Assembly (NCBI GenBank): GCA_004123355.1
Contig: SCHM01000001.1
Span: 6,768,193-6,832,192 of the forward strand
From: Amphirosellinia nigrospora
Lineage: Eukaryota > Ascomycota > Sordariomycetes > Xylariales > Xylariaceae
Direction of reading: 5' to 3'
Length of the DNA: 64,000 bases
Part shown: positions 49,920 to 60,739 of the stretch, piece after piece
How the letters are laid out: each line of letters starts with the position of its first letter
How positions within the stretch are numbered: position 1 is the stretch's first letter
Program-made: the position numbers and the translations under genes
Notes under the pieces: generated by a model
Told to the model about the DNA's origin: nothing
What the model saw: only the letters and a program-made list of their open reading frames with translations
Database searches by the model: none

Positions 49920-50432
49920 AGCTCATTTCGTATTGTTTCTGGTTGGGGATTGTGTTGGTTGCGCATCTCTAGGTATGCGATCGTATGATGACTATGACGA
50001 GAATTGTTTCCCAATTTTGAACCGTTTTGCAACATGAAAGTGATCCCACGCTGGTGACATAGGGCCGACTGATGCTACTGAAACATGCTGACATAGTCCA
50101 AATGTGGAAGGTCGTACTGTTTCGCCGGCATAGAGTGAAATCCTAGAGAGTAAATCTAATTATAGTGTTCGGCGGTTCCTAAGGTTGCAGCTTGGTTGTA
50201 GGAACGAAATAAATATAAGTGTCTAACCCTCCTCAAAGATAAAAAGAGTTTATTATGCTGCTGAAGTGCCGAGACCCTGCCGCCAATATCGTTCGCATTA
50301 GTATATACAATAAACACTATGGTGTAGTTTATGCCGACCATTCCGGGTTGCCTTTTCATCTAATATTATTCCCTGCCTTTTATCGTTTCCCTTTATATAT
50401 CGCAACCACAAGGTCGCGCCCTATTCAAAAAT
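49920..50432. other. Intergenic region between convergent genes
   Basis: Shared 3' flanks of the hypothetical protein and the second CFEM-like gene. No other feature is seen. Confidence 0.55.
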
Positions 50433-51436
50433 TCATCTATATGTTCCGGCCTCAGAAGACCGAGAAGGGGTGAATTGTGATAAATCACTTCTGTACGTGG
50501 CTGGGGAAATCATCTCGGGCGTGACGGACCGTCCTGGACTCAGGCTTTGTCCGTGAGCTTGATCGGAATACCCCAGGTAAGTTGTGCTAGCGGGAAGTTC
50601 GACAGCCGTCTGCCGCGTGTCAGATTCGTTTCCCAGCTCTGCCAGCAGCGGCATGCCGGTTCCGTCCTTCTTATCCTGGTTGATGGCGGTATAGCCCGGC
50701 GCCGCATACCCGGCATGTGGTTTCCAGGCAGGAGCTAACTCAGCTGGCGCTTGTTGCGTATTGTCCTGTGCATATTCGTGACGTGGCTGGGTTGGTATGG
50801 CAATACCACCCTCGCCGCCGTATGCGGACCCAGGCCCTCCACCGGATGTGTCGTTGCTATGGACTGACTGTGCAAAGCGTCGCTTCCTTTGGTACGCCCA
50901 TATAAACCATGCTGCGAGCGCGACTACAACGACGCCGAATCCCACGCCCACGCCTATGCCAATCTTAGTGCCGGTGCTCAGACCATCGTCTGATGTTTGG
51001 CCTGAGTTTGTGGGTGTTGGGGAAGTGGATGAATCTGTTTTCGTCGGGGTCGAAGTCGAGGTCGGAGTCCAGGTCGAGGTAGTTTGGGTGGCCGCCGTCG
51101 CTGCTGCTAGGAAAGCGTCCATTGACACGGAGAGCGTCACACCCGTCCCCGCGCAATTGGATGACAACATCTGGTAGACTGCGGTGACATCCTTGGGGCT
51201 TTGCTTTGCGACACAACTTGCTGTATTATAAACAAAGTTGTTTCGATTTTTGCACAGACATTGATTGAGATCGGCCCCAGAATCGGCCGAGCTGCAGCCA
51301 GCTTTGTCTGCTTCATCGTACAAGCATGACTGGGAACCCTGGGGTAGCCCGAGAAATCGTTACCTATGGCCAACGAGGAACCAGTTTGGAGAAGTAGGAT
51401 GAGGAGTAGAGGTGTAGGAAGAAGGAGTGTCTTCAT
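50433..51436 (-). CDS. CFEM-like Cys-rich membrane protein (one apparent frameshift)
   Basis: Read from 51436 to 50433 with one base added in the GGGG run at 51341-51344 the product is 334 residues. A signal peptide (about 1-23, Leu-rich MKTLLLPTPLLLILLLQ) starts in one frame; the Cys-rich domain follows in the next (SQSCLYDEADKAGC, NQCLC, TASCVAKQSP, SNCAG). A Thr/Ser/Pro-rich stalk, a transmembrane helix (about 170-192, VGVGFGVVVVALAAWFIWAY) and a basic QRKRR precede a cytoplasmic tail. The first cysteine of the usual CFEM CxxxC start is replaced by Gly in the corrected reading. The layout is that of the gene at 25334-26353. Likely a cell-surface sensor or wall-linked protein. Without correction the signal peptide would not be joined to the domain. 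Confidence 0.75.
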
Positions 51437-53476
51437 GGTTTGTTTAAAGCTGTGGTCGTCCAGTCCGGTCCGGCCTGCTACTCTCTATCCTACGATCTGG
51501 GGACTGTTCACTAGCCAACGGTATTACACGGGTATTACGCGATGCCCATAAGATATCAAGCTGGTTCTGGTTTCGTGTGGCACGTTGCGTTGCGTTTCTT
51601 GGAGGGGGTTGTCGCGTGAGGATGGTGTCGTAATTCTAGAATAAGTCGATATCTGTGTCGGTACTCGTGCCAGTCTACATGAAATAATGGTGTTGTAATG
51701 GGGGCAACAGTGTCTCAATCACGTCAGGGTTTGGAAGAAGAGACGGAGGGAATGAATACACTGTAAGTTGCAAGTTGGTTAGTGCACTCCACAATCTTGA
51801 GATGGCCGGGTTTCTGCCCCATAATTCGGGTACTAGTGTGCGCTAGCACGTCGTATATGTGGTGGGTTCCGTTCATCATCTCCCGGAAATCTCCTTCCCC
51901 ATTTATTAATTGCCCTGCCGCATATCTCAGCTGAGCCAGACCAGACCAGACCAGACCACAAGTGCCTGTCCGTCCGTCCTTAGACAACGACAACAACGAC
52001 AACAACGACAACAACAAAAGGCCTGCTCAGCCACCTCTGCTCAACCAAAAAATCAGGACTTGACCTAGTGACGGACACCTACCTATATCTTGGGCACTGC
52101 AGGCTATAGCTGTAGGCTGTGAAACGAATAGACCAGCCAGGACCAGCCATAAATGAGATTCAGACGACACATCCGATAGCAGCCCGTCTCCACGTCGCAA
52201 CAGCCCGGCTGCAATCCTTCCACCTATTTAAAGCAACGAGGTAGCTGATTCGCTTGCGGCTCTGCAAGCTCATTGCGATATGCAAGCTAATCCCTGTGGC
52301 CAGGCAAGCCTCCAAAAGTCCTACCTCCTCTTTTCGTAGTCTAGGCCTATTGTGGCACACCATCACCATCAGCTTTTCCCTCTGCCTTTTCACTAAACCA
52401 GCCCAGCCAAGTAAGTGCTGTAAGTGGTCCGAGTTCGCCTATGCGTTATCTAGGCCGGTAGTACAAGACCTGTAATGATGATGACAGCCATCGTCATCAT
52501 GCCCTTGAACGCGTACTATAAGGATACTAAGTACATTGTGCAGACATAGTAATTGTTCTATGATTAGTCTATGTTGATTTGATACTATTTCTGAGACAAG
52601 GCGCTCTTGTAGCACAATATACCCTACTTTTCGCCGTTACTTCGAATAATAGTATAGCTGATTTCGCAGTTGATTCAAACACGCAAATAAAAACCTTGAA
52701 AATTAGGGAGAAGACAGAAAATTGCTATTTTGGTATTATAAATTATAGAAATAGATTTCAATTTATTTCTTTTGTTGTATTCGACTGTGTTATTCGATTA
52801 CAGAGTAGTAGCATTCAAGAGGGCCGGGGTACATACAAGCGTGGTGTTTTGTTGCGCCCTACCTACAAGGCAAATATCCTTGTCGGGCTATCCCCATTTC
52901 GCCAGCGTCGGATATACGAGATCCCTTCTTATTGGGCGGGCTGAAAACTTGTTGGTTGTAGCACAACAGCAGTGTGATGCATCATCTCGTTCGGAGGAGT
53001 AGTATGATAGATACATGGGTATGGACAATGTTGGATCAAAGTCTTCTAGGGTTAAAACAAGTATGTACTTGCATGAATATCTAATGTACTGTTGGTCCGC
53101 AGCCTGACCTACTTCCAGACCATTTCTAGACTCGTCGTGACATAACATTGACATATACGCTGACATTAGAGAGCACGAGGGTGGGCCCCCAATCCAAGGA
53201 TGAGAGCCGTAAGCAGCCAATCAAAAGCCAAAAAAACTCCATCCATGAAGCCAGATGAATGGTGTATGTGGGTGGTAGTCACTCGTAGATCAGTGACAAC
53301 AAAAGAAACCCAGCCCAAGGGCAGAAACCTCATTCCAGACAGAACGTGCAGTCATTATTGACGCTGAATTCGGATATCATACATAAGGAGGACGGTCATT
53401 GAGGTGTAGAGTGCATCGCGTTTGGGGGCATGAGAAATTCAACAGCAGGATTCGTTAGATCCGGCGGATGCATGAG
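51437..53476. other. Intergenic region with two microsatellites
   Basis: Upstream of the CFEM-like gene and downstream of the Hos4-like gene. Simple repeats occur at 51937-51957 (agacc units) and 51985-52016 (cgacaacaa units). The part from 52560 to 52800 is AT-rich. No gene is supported. Confidence 0.55.
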
Positions 53477-56400
53477 TTAGTGGTCGTTGTCGCCGGTTAT
53501 TCCATTGGGTAACGTGCCTGGCGACCCCAAGTTTCTGCGGAATCCGTTCACGAGATATGTATGGGGAGACACGCTTGTTGGAGAAAGATTTTCCCCAGCA
53601 TACTCTGTAGGTTCGTTCGAGGCCATACTTTTTGGTGTCAAATGAGACCCATTCAAGACCGATTGTTTTTGTTGTTCCGTCAAAAGATAAGCCAGGTTTT
53701 GTTCGATGCAAAGACGTGCGTAATCAGGTTCATCTGGAGTGACTGCCACTAATCCATTCCTCCTGGGTACTCTGTGTTCAGGGAAAGGCTCTCGGCTCAG
53801 CCTGTATTTCCCCGGTTTCTCCTCGCCAACGAGTTGCCCGTTGATGTAATATTTGTTCCTCGGTGCGAAGGATCCTCGGCTGGCCGCGTCTGGATCTTGT
53901 TTCCATTTACTCGGACCAGTGAAGGTAGAGAGGTCCGATTCGTTCTCTGGAAGTTCGCGGTAGCAGATGGCAATTCTGACATCGGAAAGGTGAGGAATCG
54001 ATGGTATGATACGGAGGAAGTCAGTTTCCTTCAACACGGTCAGCACAGGAACACGATGATGCAGAGCAGTGGCAGAACCAGAACTTACTTTGACGAAGAA
54101 CATTTCCGTCTCAAGGAAACGATTTGCTGCCTCGCCACGGATTTGTTCAAGCTTTCGGTAACCAACAGTACGTGGATCTCCACCGTAAAAGTTCGGGAGT
54201 TGTTCTCCTAGATGGTAGAGTTTGCCTTCTGTTAAAGCATATCGATCCTGCTCTAAACGCCATATAACCCTTTTTGCGATGCTGGACACAGAGATCCGTT
54301 CCCAGGAGGCATCTACGTTTCATTCAGTCAGTCGGTGTCTAGTACAAGTAAAATCGATGTAGCCACTTACATTGTGCTAATGAAAGGTCCTTCTCCCCTA
54401 GAAGAAGAGCTACTTGGGTATTAAGAAGCCATTGGTCGCGCCCGCCTGGCTTGCTGGTCGCCGATGGATCGATAGTGTCATATCGAACCCCTTGCGCTTT
54501 AGCGAAGAGCTCCGCAGTTTCTCTTTGTCTAGGATTTGGACAGCCATCGAGCCAACGCAAAAGGGGCGGCAGTTTTGAGACACGAATTCGCTCTTGCTCT
54601 GCTTGTCGAGCTCGTTGCAACTCAGCCTCACGCGCAGCCTGTTCGGCCCGCTCACGTTCCTTCTCCTGGCGCTCTTGTTCTTCTCGGATGCGACGAGCTT
54701 CTTCCGCTGCCTCTTTTTCTCGTTGAATTCTTTCTTCTTCCTCACGTTCCCTCCGCTCTTGCTCCTCCCTCTGCTTTCGTTCGTCTTCCTCCCGCTGCTT
54801 GCGCTCTTCTTCTTCCCGTCGTTTGCGTTCTTCCTCTTCTCTTAGCCTCTGTTCCTCTTCCAACCGGGCCTTTTCCGCCAATTCCTTACGTTTTATTTCT
54901 TCATGTTCAAGGCGGACGCGTTCTTCGGCTTCCAGACGTTTTTTCTCAGCTTCCAGCTCCTTTTGTTTGACCTCTTCCTCTTGTTTCCTTCTCTCCCGTT
55001 CCTGTAGCTCGCGTTCAGCATCCTTCCTCCGAGCTTCATCATGGGCAGAAGAATCCAACAGGGCCTTTCTTCGGTACTTCTTAGCGTCTTCTTTCTCAGA
55101 ATCAGCTTGTATCTCACCTTCCTCCTCAGATACTTGAATTGTATCCCGCATCTCTACATCAAGTTCCTCCGAAGCAACAGTGATGCTTTTATCAGAGTTA
55201 GGTAGCTTCTCTGATTCTCTATGATCACGATTTTTTTACTTAATTTTGGTGCCTCCTCACGATCATTATCATGGGGCGTTGACGTTGAGTAGGGTCGCGA
55301 GACAGTTCCCGTTTTGTATGGCGACGTTCTGGTGACGGAGGTTCCAAGTACCGTCTGTCTTTAGCATCGGAGTCAAGCTTTCGTCGCTTCAGGGGTGCAC
55401 CGTTTTCTTCCTTTTCACCAGCTCCACGCCTGGAGGGGCTTGTACTAGAACGATGTCTTTTCCCCGGAAGATCAGTACTGGGGAGCCGGTCAGTTGACTC
55501 CTCGCGTCTGAGGGCCTTTGTCCGGCTAAGATGCTTGTCGCGGTCGCCTCTAGACTTTTCTGACTCGTCATTTTTAGACTCTGGACGGTCGATTCCTGAA
55601 ATGTTCGACGCCATGCTTTCACGACGCTGTTTCTCCCGTTGGCCTTTCAGATCCTTTCCTGAGATTAGCTTACGTCGCGGTTTTATAGCTTCACCATCAG
55701 AAGACCCCGCTACTTCCGGTTCGATCAATTTTGGCATGGCGGGATTTTTCGACCGTACAGGTGAAATTTCGCGATCTGATGATGCAGTGTTTGAGCCTCG
55801 TTCATCTCGTCTAGGGCGACCGGGTCCACGTTTAGAAGTCTGCTCATCCTGAGTACTGAGAGAGAGTGAGCGGCGTTTCTCCCGAGGGCTTTTTGTAGAC
55901 TTGGCGGGGTTAAGTTTCTTTCTAGGTTCGGGGTCACGGGACGGGCTAACTGAAGTCCGTCGCTTCTGCGACCGAGATACGTCAGGGGTGGGTTCGTTCC
56001 GGGTGGCCCGTCTTGAGTCCGTGTCGAGTTCCCGTTCCCGTTCTCGCCGGCTAGGAGAAGGTTTCGTCTTCGACGAGCCCTTAGAATTTCGATTATAATG
56101 GTCATAAGCTTCTTTCAATAAATGCTCCTCTTCTTTCCAGTTCGGACCCTCTCGACGACGAGCGATTTCATAATACGTCTGTCCCTTAAAAAGACGTGTT
56201 GGATTAAACTTAGTAGCATTCAGAAGCAGCTTAATAACTTCAATATTTTCCTGTCCAATTGCTGCAAGCATCGGGGTCGAGTGTTCTCCTGGAAGACTGG
56301 ATACTGGTCGAGGATCGGGGTTCGCACCGCCTAAAGCTAGAAGAAGCTCCACAACTAGATTATGACCTCCTCGTGCTGCATTCACCAAAGCCTCGGGGTC

Positions 56401-58140
56401 ATCGCAACGCTCCTTGACCTGTAACACGCGCGTAACGGTTTCATTGTCACCGCGAGCCGCGGCCTGCCGGAGAGTTTTGTCATCGAGGTTCATGTAAAGC
56501 AAATGATTACTGGTCTTCGTCGAGCGCACAGTTCCGCCGCGACGCTTCTCTGCGAGGAGACTGCCTATAGGAGCAGCCGGGGAATCGCGCGGGCTATCAG
56601 GTCCATGAGACGAGAGAGTATCATGTATATCCTGAAGTTGGTGATCTTCAGAGGCACGATGCAGTTCGCCTACACGTTCCTTCGCCTCCTGGAGAGCTGC
56701 GCGGATTTCCTCTGCGTTATCTAGATCGTCCGGAACTTTCTCTAGAGGTTCGTGCCCTTCTGCATCTGCCTTTCGGGGATTGACACCAGCTTTCAGCAAC
56801 AGTTTGACTACAGCTAGATGGCCATTTTCTACCGCGTCTAAAAGGGAGTTTCCTTGTCACTGTTGCGGCAGTCCAGGTTGCAGCCTGCCTCAATCAACAG
56901 CTGGACGATTTTCTCATGGCCGTTCAAAGATGCGACCTGCAAAGGGGTGTTCCTGCATAATCCGCAAAATTCAAATCCTCCGGCCTTTCAGCAAGACGTT
57001 TCCTGGCGGTTTCATACTCGCCCTTCGCACAAGCCTTCGCAAAGAGTGTCTGCTGCCATGATTATCAACATGTTTCTTATGAGCCGGCATCCTGGCAGGC
57101 GATATGGTTGATTCGCCCGTAAGTGGGGTAGCGATACTTTTCAATTTAGAACTCCTGGGGTGCGGGCTACCACTTGCCGAGGAGTCATCTGATTGATACT
57201 CGGTGGATTGGAGGGGAGCAGGGATACGTCGCTTTTTATTGCTTAAGCCATTCGAAGATTGGGAGGGCAGCTGCGTAGAGATGCTACGGCGGTGTATGCG
57301 ACCAGGTGGTGAAGCGGATCGATTCCTTGCGGCGGATTGCCTATCTGCGTGCCTCCCGACCAACATTCTGTGATCTCTCTCTCGGGCGCCAATCAACGCA
57401 TCAATACCAGCATCCGAGGCGCGTGAGCGCCGAGCCTTGCGCACCTCGCCATCGTCTTCCGACTCCGTCTTAACTGCCTTTCTTTTACCGGAAAGAAGCC
57501 TCTCTACTGACTTGGCCTTATCCTTGCGTGATATCTTATGCGACCGCGACTTGGACGATTCGGACTCAGACTCGGAATGAACATCGCCAGATTTGCGACG
57601 CCTGTGCAAAGAGACGTTGGCGCGATTATGAATTGGTGGAGAGGTAGGGGCGGAACCAGGCGCACCGGAATTATTGTTGACTCGTTGGCTTTCTTTTTCG
57701 GCATGTCGCTTCTTTTTTGCCCCGAAAGAAATTGAGGTGGCATCATCAGAGTGACCACCATTGCGATCTGTATCTTTCGTGGTTTTCAAGAGCTTCCTGG
57801 GTCGTGGAATACTATTTATCTCATCGTCACTCTTGTCCTCATGTTTGATGACTTTTCGGGGCTTCGACGGAGATATGCCATCCTTTCCGGGTAAGACGAT
57901 CGTCTCCGCATCGGAGTTCTGATCAAGCGCAGCATCGTCTTCTAGCGTGGCAGATACGACTGTCACAGGCCGGGCATCCTTGATTGAAGGTGGAAACTTG
58001 GCGTTCGTTGGTGATTTGAGCGTGTTCGTAGCGGGAGCAGAGGTCGGCTTCGGCTTGAGGGTGTCAGAGCCTGTGTCTCCTCCCTTGGGGGAAGCGAGCT
58101 GCTTCGTACTTGAGGACTCGGCAGCATTCTGCGCATCCAT
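53477..58140 (-). CDS. hos4: Hos4-like ankyrin-repeat subunit of the Set3 histone deacetylase complex (five apparent frameshifts)
   Basis: One gene read from 58140 to 53477 with a 58-base intron (54313-54370, GTAAGT...CGTAG). Five single-base additions near 57055, 56950, 56843, 55274 and 55234 give exactly 1537 codons (1536 residues). The N-terminus (1-355) is Ser/Lys-rich and disordered. Ankyrin block 1 (about 358-470) restores NTPLQVASLNGHEKIV and ETPLLDAVENGHLAVVKLLL; block 2 (about 548-665) has LRQAAARGDNETVTRVL and STPMLAAIGQENIEVIKLLL. A disordered basic region, a Glu/Arg coiled coil (about 1000-1185) and a conserved C-terminal region beginning LPPLLRWLDGCPNPRQ follow. Hos4 is the ankyrin subunit of Set3C, which represses or delays transcription in the nucleus. 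The family assignment rests on the ankyrin block and overall layout. Read literally the gene appears as four unrelated frames. Confidence 0.78.
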
Positions 58141-59913
58141 AGCATTTAATTTATATACCAGGCTCTCATACAGTACACCATGGTGGCCACTCGTCGACGA
58201 CGTTGGCTAGTATTCGCGACGACGGGGGAGGGCCTGGGGCAAATGGTTCTACACCGTCGCTGACGTCTCGTGCTGTCGGTGTCAGGCCAAACAAGTCGGT
58301 GCAGTCGGTCGCGAGTCAAGATAGAGCAGTCGAAGGCCAGGGAACGAGAACAACGGTGGCGGCCGCCGGGCGAAAGATTGGCTGGAGTTAGCACTACGGT
58401 CGGGCAAACGTGTACTAAGACAAGGCGTTATTGCTGTTGAGCCTTGATATCACTGGAAAATAGGTAGATAGGTAACGAGAGCGGATTGGAGAATGGTATT
58501 TTGTGGTAGGTGAGAAGAGAATTGAGAGAGTGCTAGGAAAAGAGAAGGATGCACAAGACCACCAGAAGAGAAGAGCGGGAGCACGGTTTGCAGATACATA
58601 GGTAGGTAGGTACCACGCAGTAGGTTAGAGACGGACCGCTGCACCAGCCGCGATTGTGCCTCTGCACAGGGGAATTACAGGGACCGCAATTAGGTAGTGT
58701 AAGGTCTAAGGCAGAGCTTGAACAGAGGGGAGGGGCGGTGATTGCCTACCTACAGGTACCTCCTTAGGTACCTCTTACCTCTGACCTCTACCTGAGCATC
58801 GTACATGTACATGGTGGACATGTGTCCGGCACCACTTTCAGCACCACTTTGAAGGCAGGGTACCCACCAGGCTCCTTCAAAAGAGGCGCGGCCATTCCTG
58901 TTACGGCCTAGAGCCTGGGCTACGAGTGGTGGGCTAGGCCGTGCTAGTCGGCTTTCTGCTAGCCCATGTCACTGCACCAGGGCGTCCAAGCAGCGCTCTG
59001 CAATTCGATGCACCTTGGTCTTGGTGTTGCTGGATGCTGGATGCTGCCTGGAGATTGGTGATTGGCCAGCCTGCATACAAAGGCCGGTATTGCCGCAAAA
59101 TTGCACTTTGTCGCCCACTTTGTCGCCCCCTGTGTAGCCTGTCCAAGACCCAAGCAGGCCCAAGGTCCAAGTTAAAAAAGGATGGCGAGATGGGGCCCGC
59201 CTCCTCTTTCCTTCACCCGGCCCTGTCTCCTGTCCTGTTCAGTCCTGTCCCTCAACTTTCTTACGGTGCATTATCTTCCAACAACTGACTCCTCGTTCCA
59301 TGAAATCCAGGCAGTCAGGCAGTCCGGCATTTCCTTCGTGCTGTCTGTGTGTACTATTTTGTCTGCTGAGTATCTGATGAGTATCTGATGATGGCCGAAA
59401 TCCCGGGTTGACAAATTTGGCTGTGCTCACGAAGGGCCACTCGACGCTACACTAGGCGCATCGCGCTACGGAGGCGATCATCAGGCCAACTCAACAAACT
59501 GATCCTCGCCCCCACCTTGGTTGTTGGTTTATCTTTCTATTGATTTCTAGGATCGAGGATCGAGCATAGGTGTCACATACGTACGCAGTCCATCTGCGAG
59601 CCTTGTGCAACGCAACGATCACTCTCTCTCAACTGCGTACTCGAGGTTCCCTGTCGATTGACAAGTTCGAGATCAAATTTCCAGTTCTCTAACGTCGGGA
59701 ACAGCAGCCACTCTTCCAGACCCTCATCCCATTTACCGCCACCCACCTCGTAGGAAACCAAGTCAACCCCAGACAACTACCTTCGTGAGCGACTTCACTG
59801 ATAGAGCCAGTCCTCGTCGAACCTTTGTACACCGTTACGATACCTCCCCTAGGACAAAGTACATGTGTGCATAGCGCCAGAGATCAGCCTATGACCGTGA
59901 TTTACCCTTATAC
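58141..59913. other. Divergent intergenic region between Hos4-like and AlkB-like genes
   Basis: Holds both promoters. TAGGTACC-type words cluster at about 58590-58615 and 58745-58795. Short direct repeats, such as caccactttcagcaccactttg near 58835 and tgctggatgctggatgctg near 59029, are seen. No gene is supported. Confidence 0.55.
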
Positions 59914-60714
59914 TTGACCCCTATCTATGAGATCTTTGCCATAGATAACAATGGACACACCAAGCAAACCCTCACTACCCCATCCCTTAATCATGCACGA
60001 GTGCTGCAGTTACCCTCCTCCGCTTTCTACATATCCGAGTTCATTACCGAAGACGAAGAAAAGTCCATACTTGAGAAGATAGCCTCGGCGCCGAAGCCAC
60101 AATGGAAGCAGCTACGTCGACGCCGATTGCAGACCTGGCCATCGGATCTTATCAATAACAAGGTGGTAGACGCACCCCTACCATCATGGCTTGAGGAGCC
60201 CATTGTTACGCGACTGCTTTCGCTCCGTCTAGATGCAGATGCAGACTTGCATTCCCACATTTTCTCCGACAGTCCTCACAAACGCCCAAATCACGTACTC
60301 ATCAATGAATATTCACCGGGTACTGGTATAATGGCCCACAAAGACGGCGCTGCTTATCATGCAGTCGTCTGTACAGTCAGCCTCGGTGCTAGCATCTGTC
60401 TAAATATTCACGAGATGAAGGAGAATGGCGCGCTCAACAACAATCCGATTTGGAGAATCTTACAAGAACCTAGAAGTCTTCTAATCACAACTGCAGACCT
60501 CTACACCGATTATCTCCACGGCATCGACGACATTATGAAAGACATCAACTTATCAGAAGAGACAGTTGCGAATTGGTCCTTGTTGAGACCCAGTTCGATA
60601 TTTCACAACAGCCAGAACTTACGCCAAACGCGAACTAGTCTAACCTACCGAGACGTGCTAAATGTCTCCAGGCTAGGAAACAAACTCGGTATTCTATTCA
60701 ACCAGCCAAAGTGA
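59914..60714 (+). CDS. AlkB-like 2-oxoglutarate/Fe(II) dioxygenase (ALKBH6-type); 5' end unresolved
   Basis: An open frame of about 266 codons up to the TGA at 60712-60714. The fold signature of the AlkB superfamily is present: AFYISEFITEDEEKSIL, WKQLRRRRLQTWP, RPNHVLINEYSPGTGIMAHKDG with the iron-binding HxD, VCTVSLGASICLNIHE, a later DYLHGI supplying the second His, and an Arg in LTYRDV for 2-oxoglutarate. This order resembles ALKBH6. Substrates of that subgroup are not well established. No ATG occurs in frame before the conserved part: the frame is open back to about 59875, and ATGs at 59891 and 59927 are out of frame. The true start is either in an upstream exon or hidden by an indel. The gene converges with the reductase at 60740, stop codons 25 bases apart. 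Confidence 0.82.
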   Translation: MTPIYEIFAIDNNGHTKQTLTTPSLNHARVLQLPSSAFYISEFITEDEEKSILEKIASAPKPQWKQLRRRRLQTWPSDLINNKVVDAPLPSWLEEPIVTRLLSLRLDADADLHSHIFSDSPHKRPNHVLINEYSPGTGIMAHKDGAAYHAVVCTVSLGASICLNIHEMKENGALNNNPIWRILQEPRSLLITTADLYTDYLHGIDDIMKDINLSEETVANWSLLRPSSIFHNSQNLRQTRTSLTYRDVLNVSRLGNKLGILFNQPK

Positions 60715-60739
60715 CATGATTCGCCTAGACAAGCCGAAT

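Noticed and set aside
51307-51372. A 26-35 base GT-AG intron to explain the CFEM-like frame change
   Set aside because: Too short for fungal splicing and no branch site; a single-base indel in the G run is simpler.
54451-55137. Several plus-strand open frames rich in Ser, Leu and Phe
   Set aside because: They are antisense to the Glu/Arg coiled coil of the Hos4-like gene, which keeps all frames open through biased composition.
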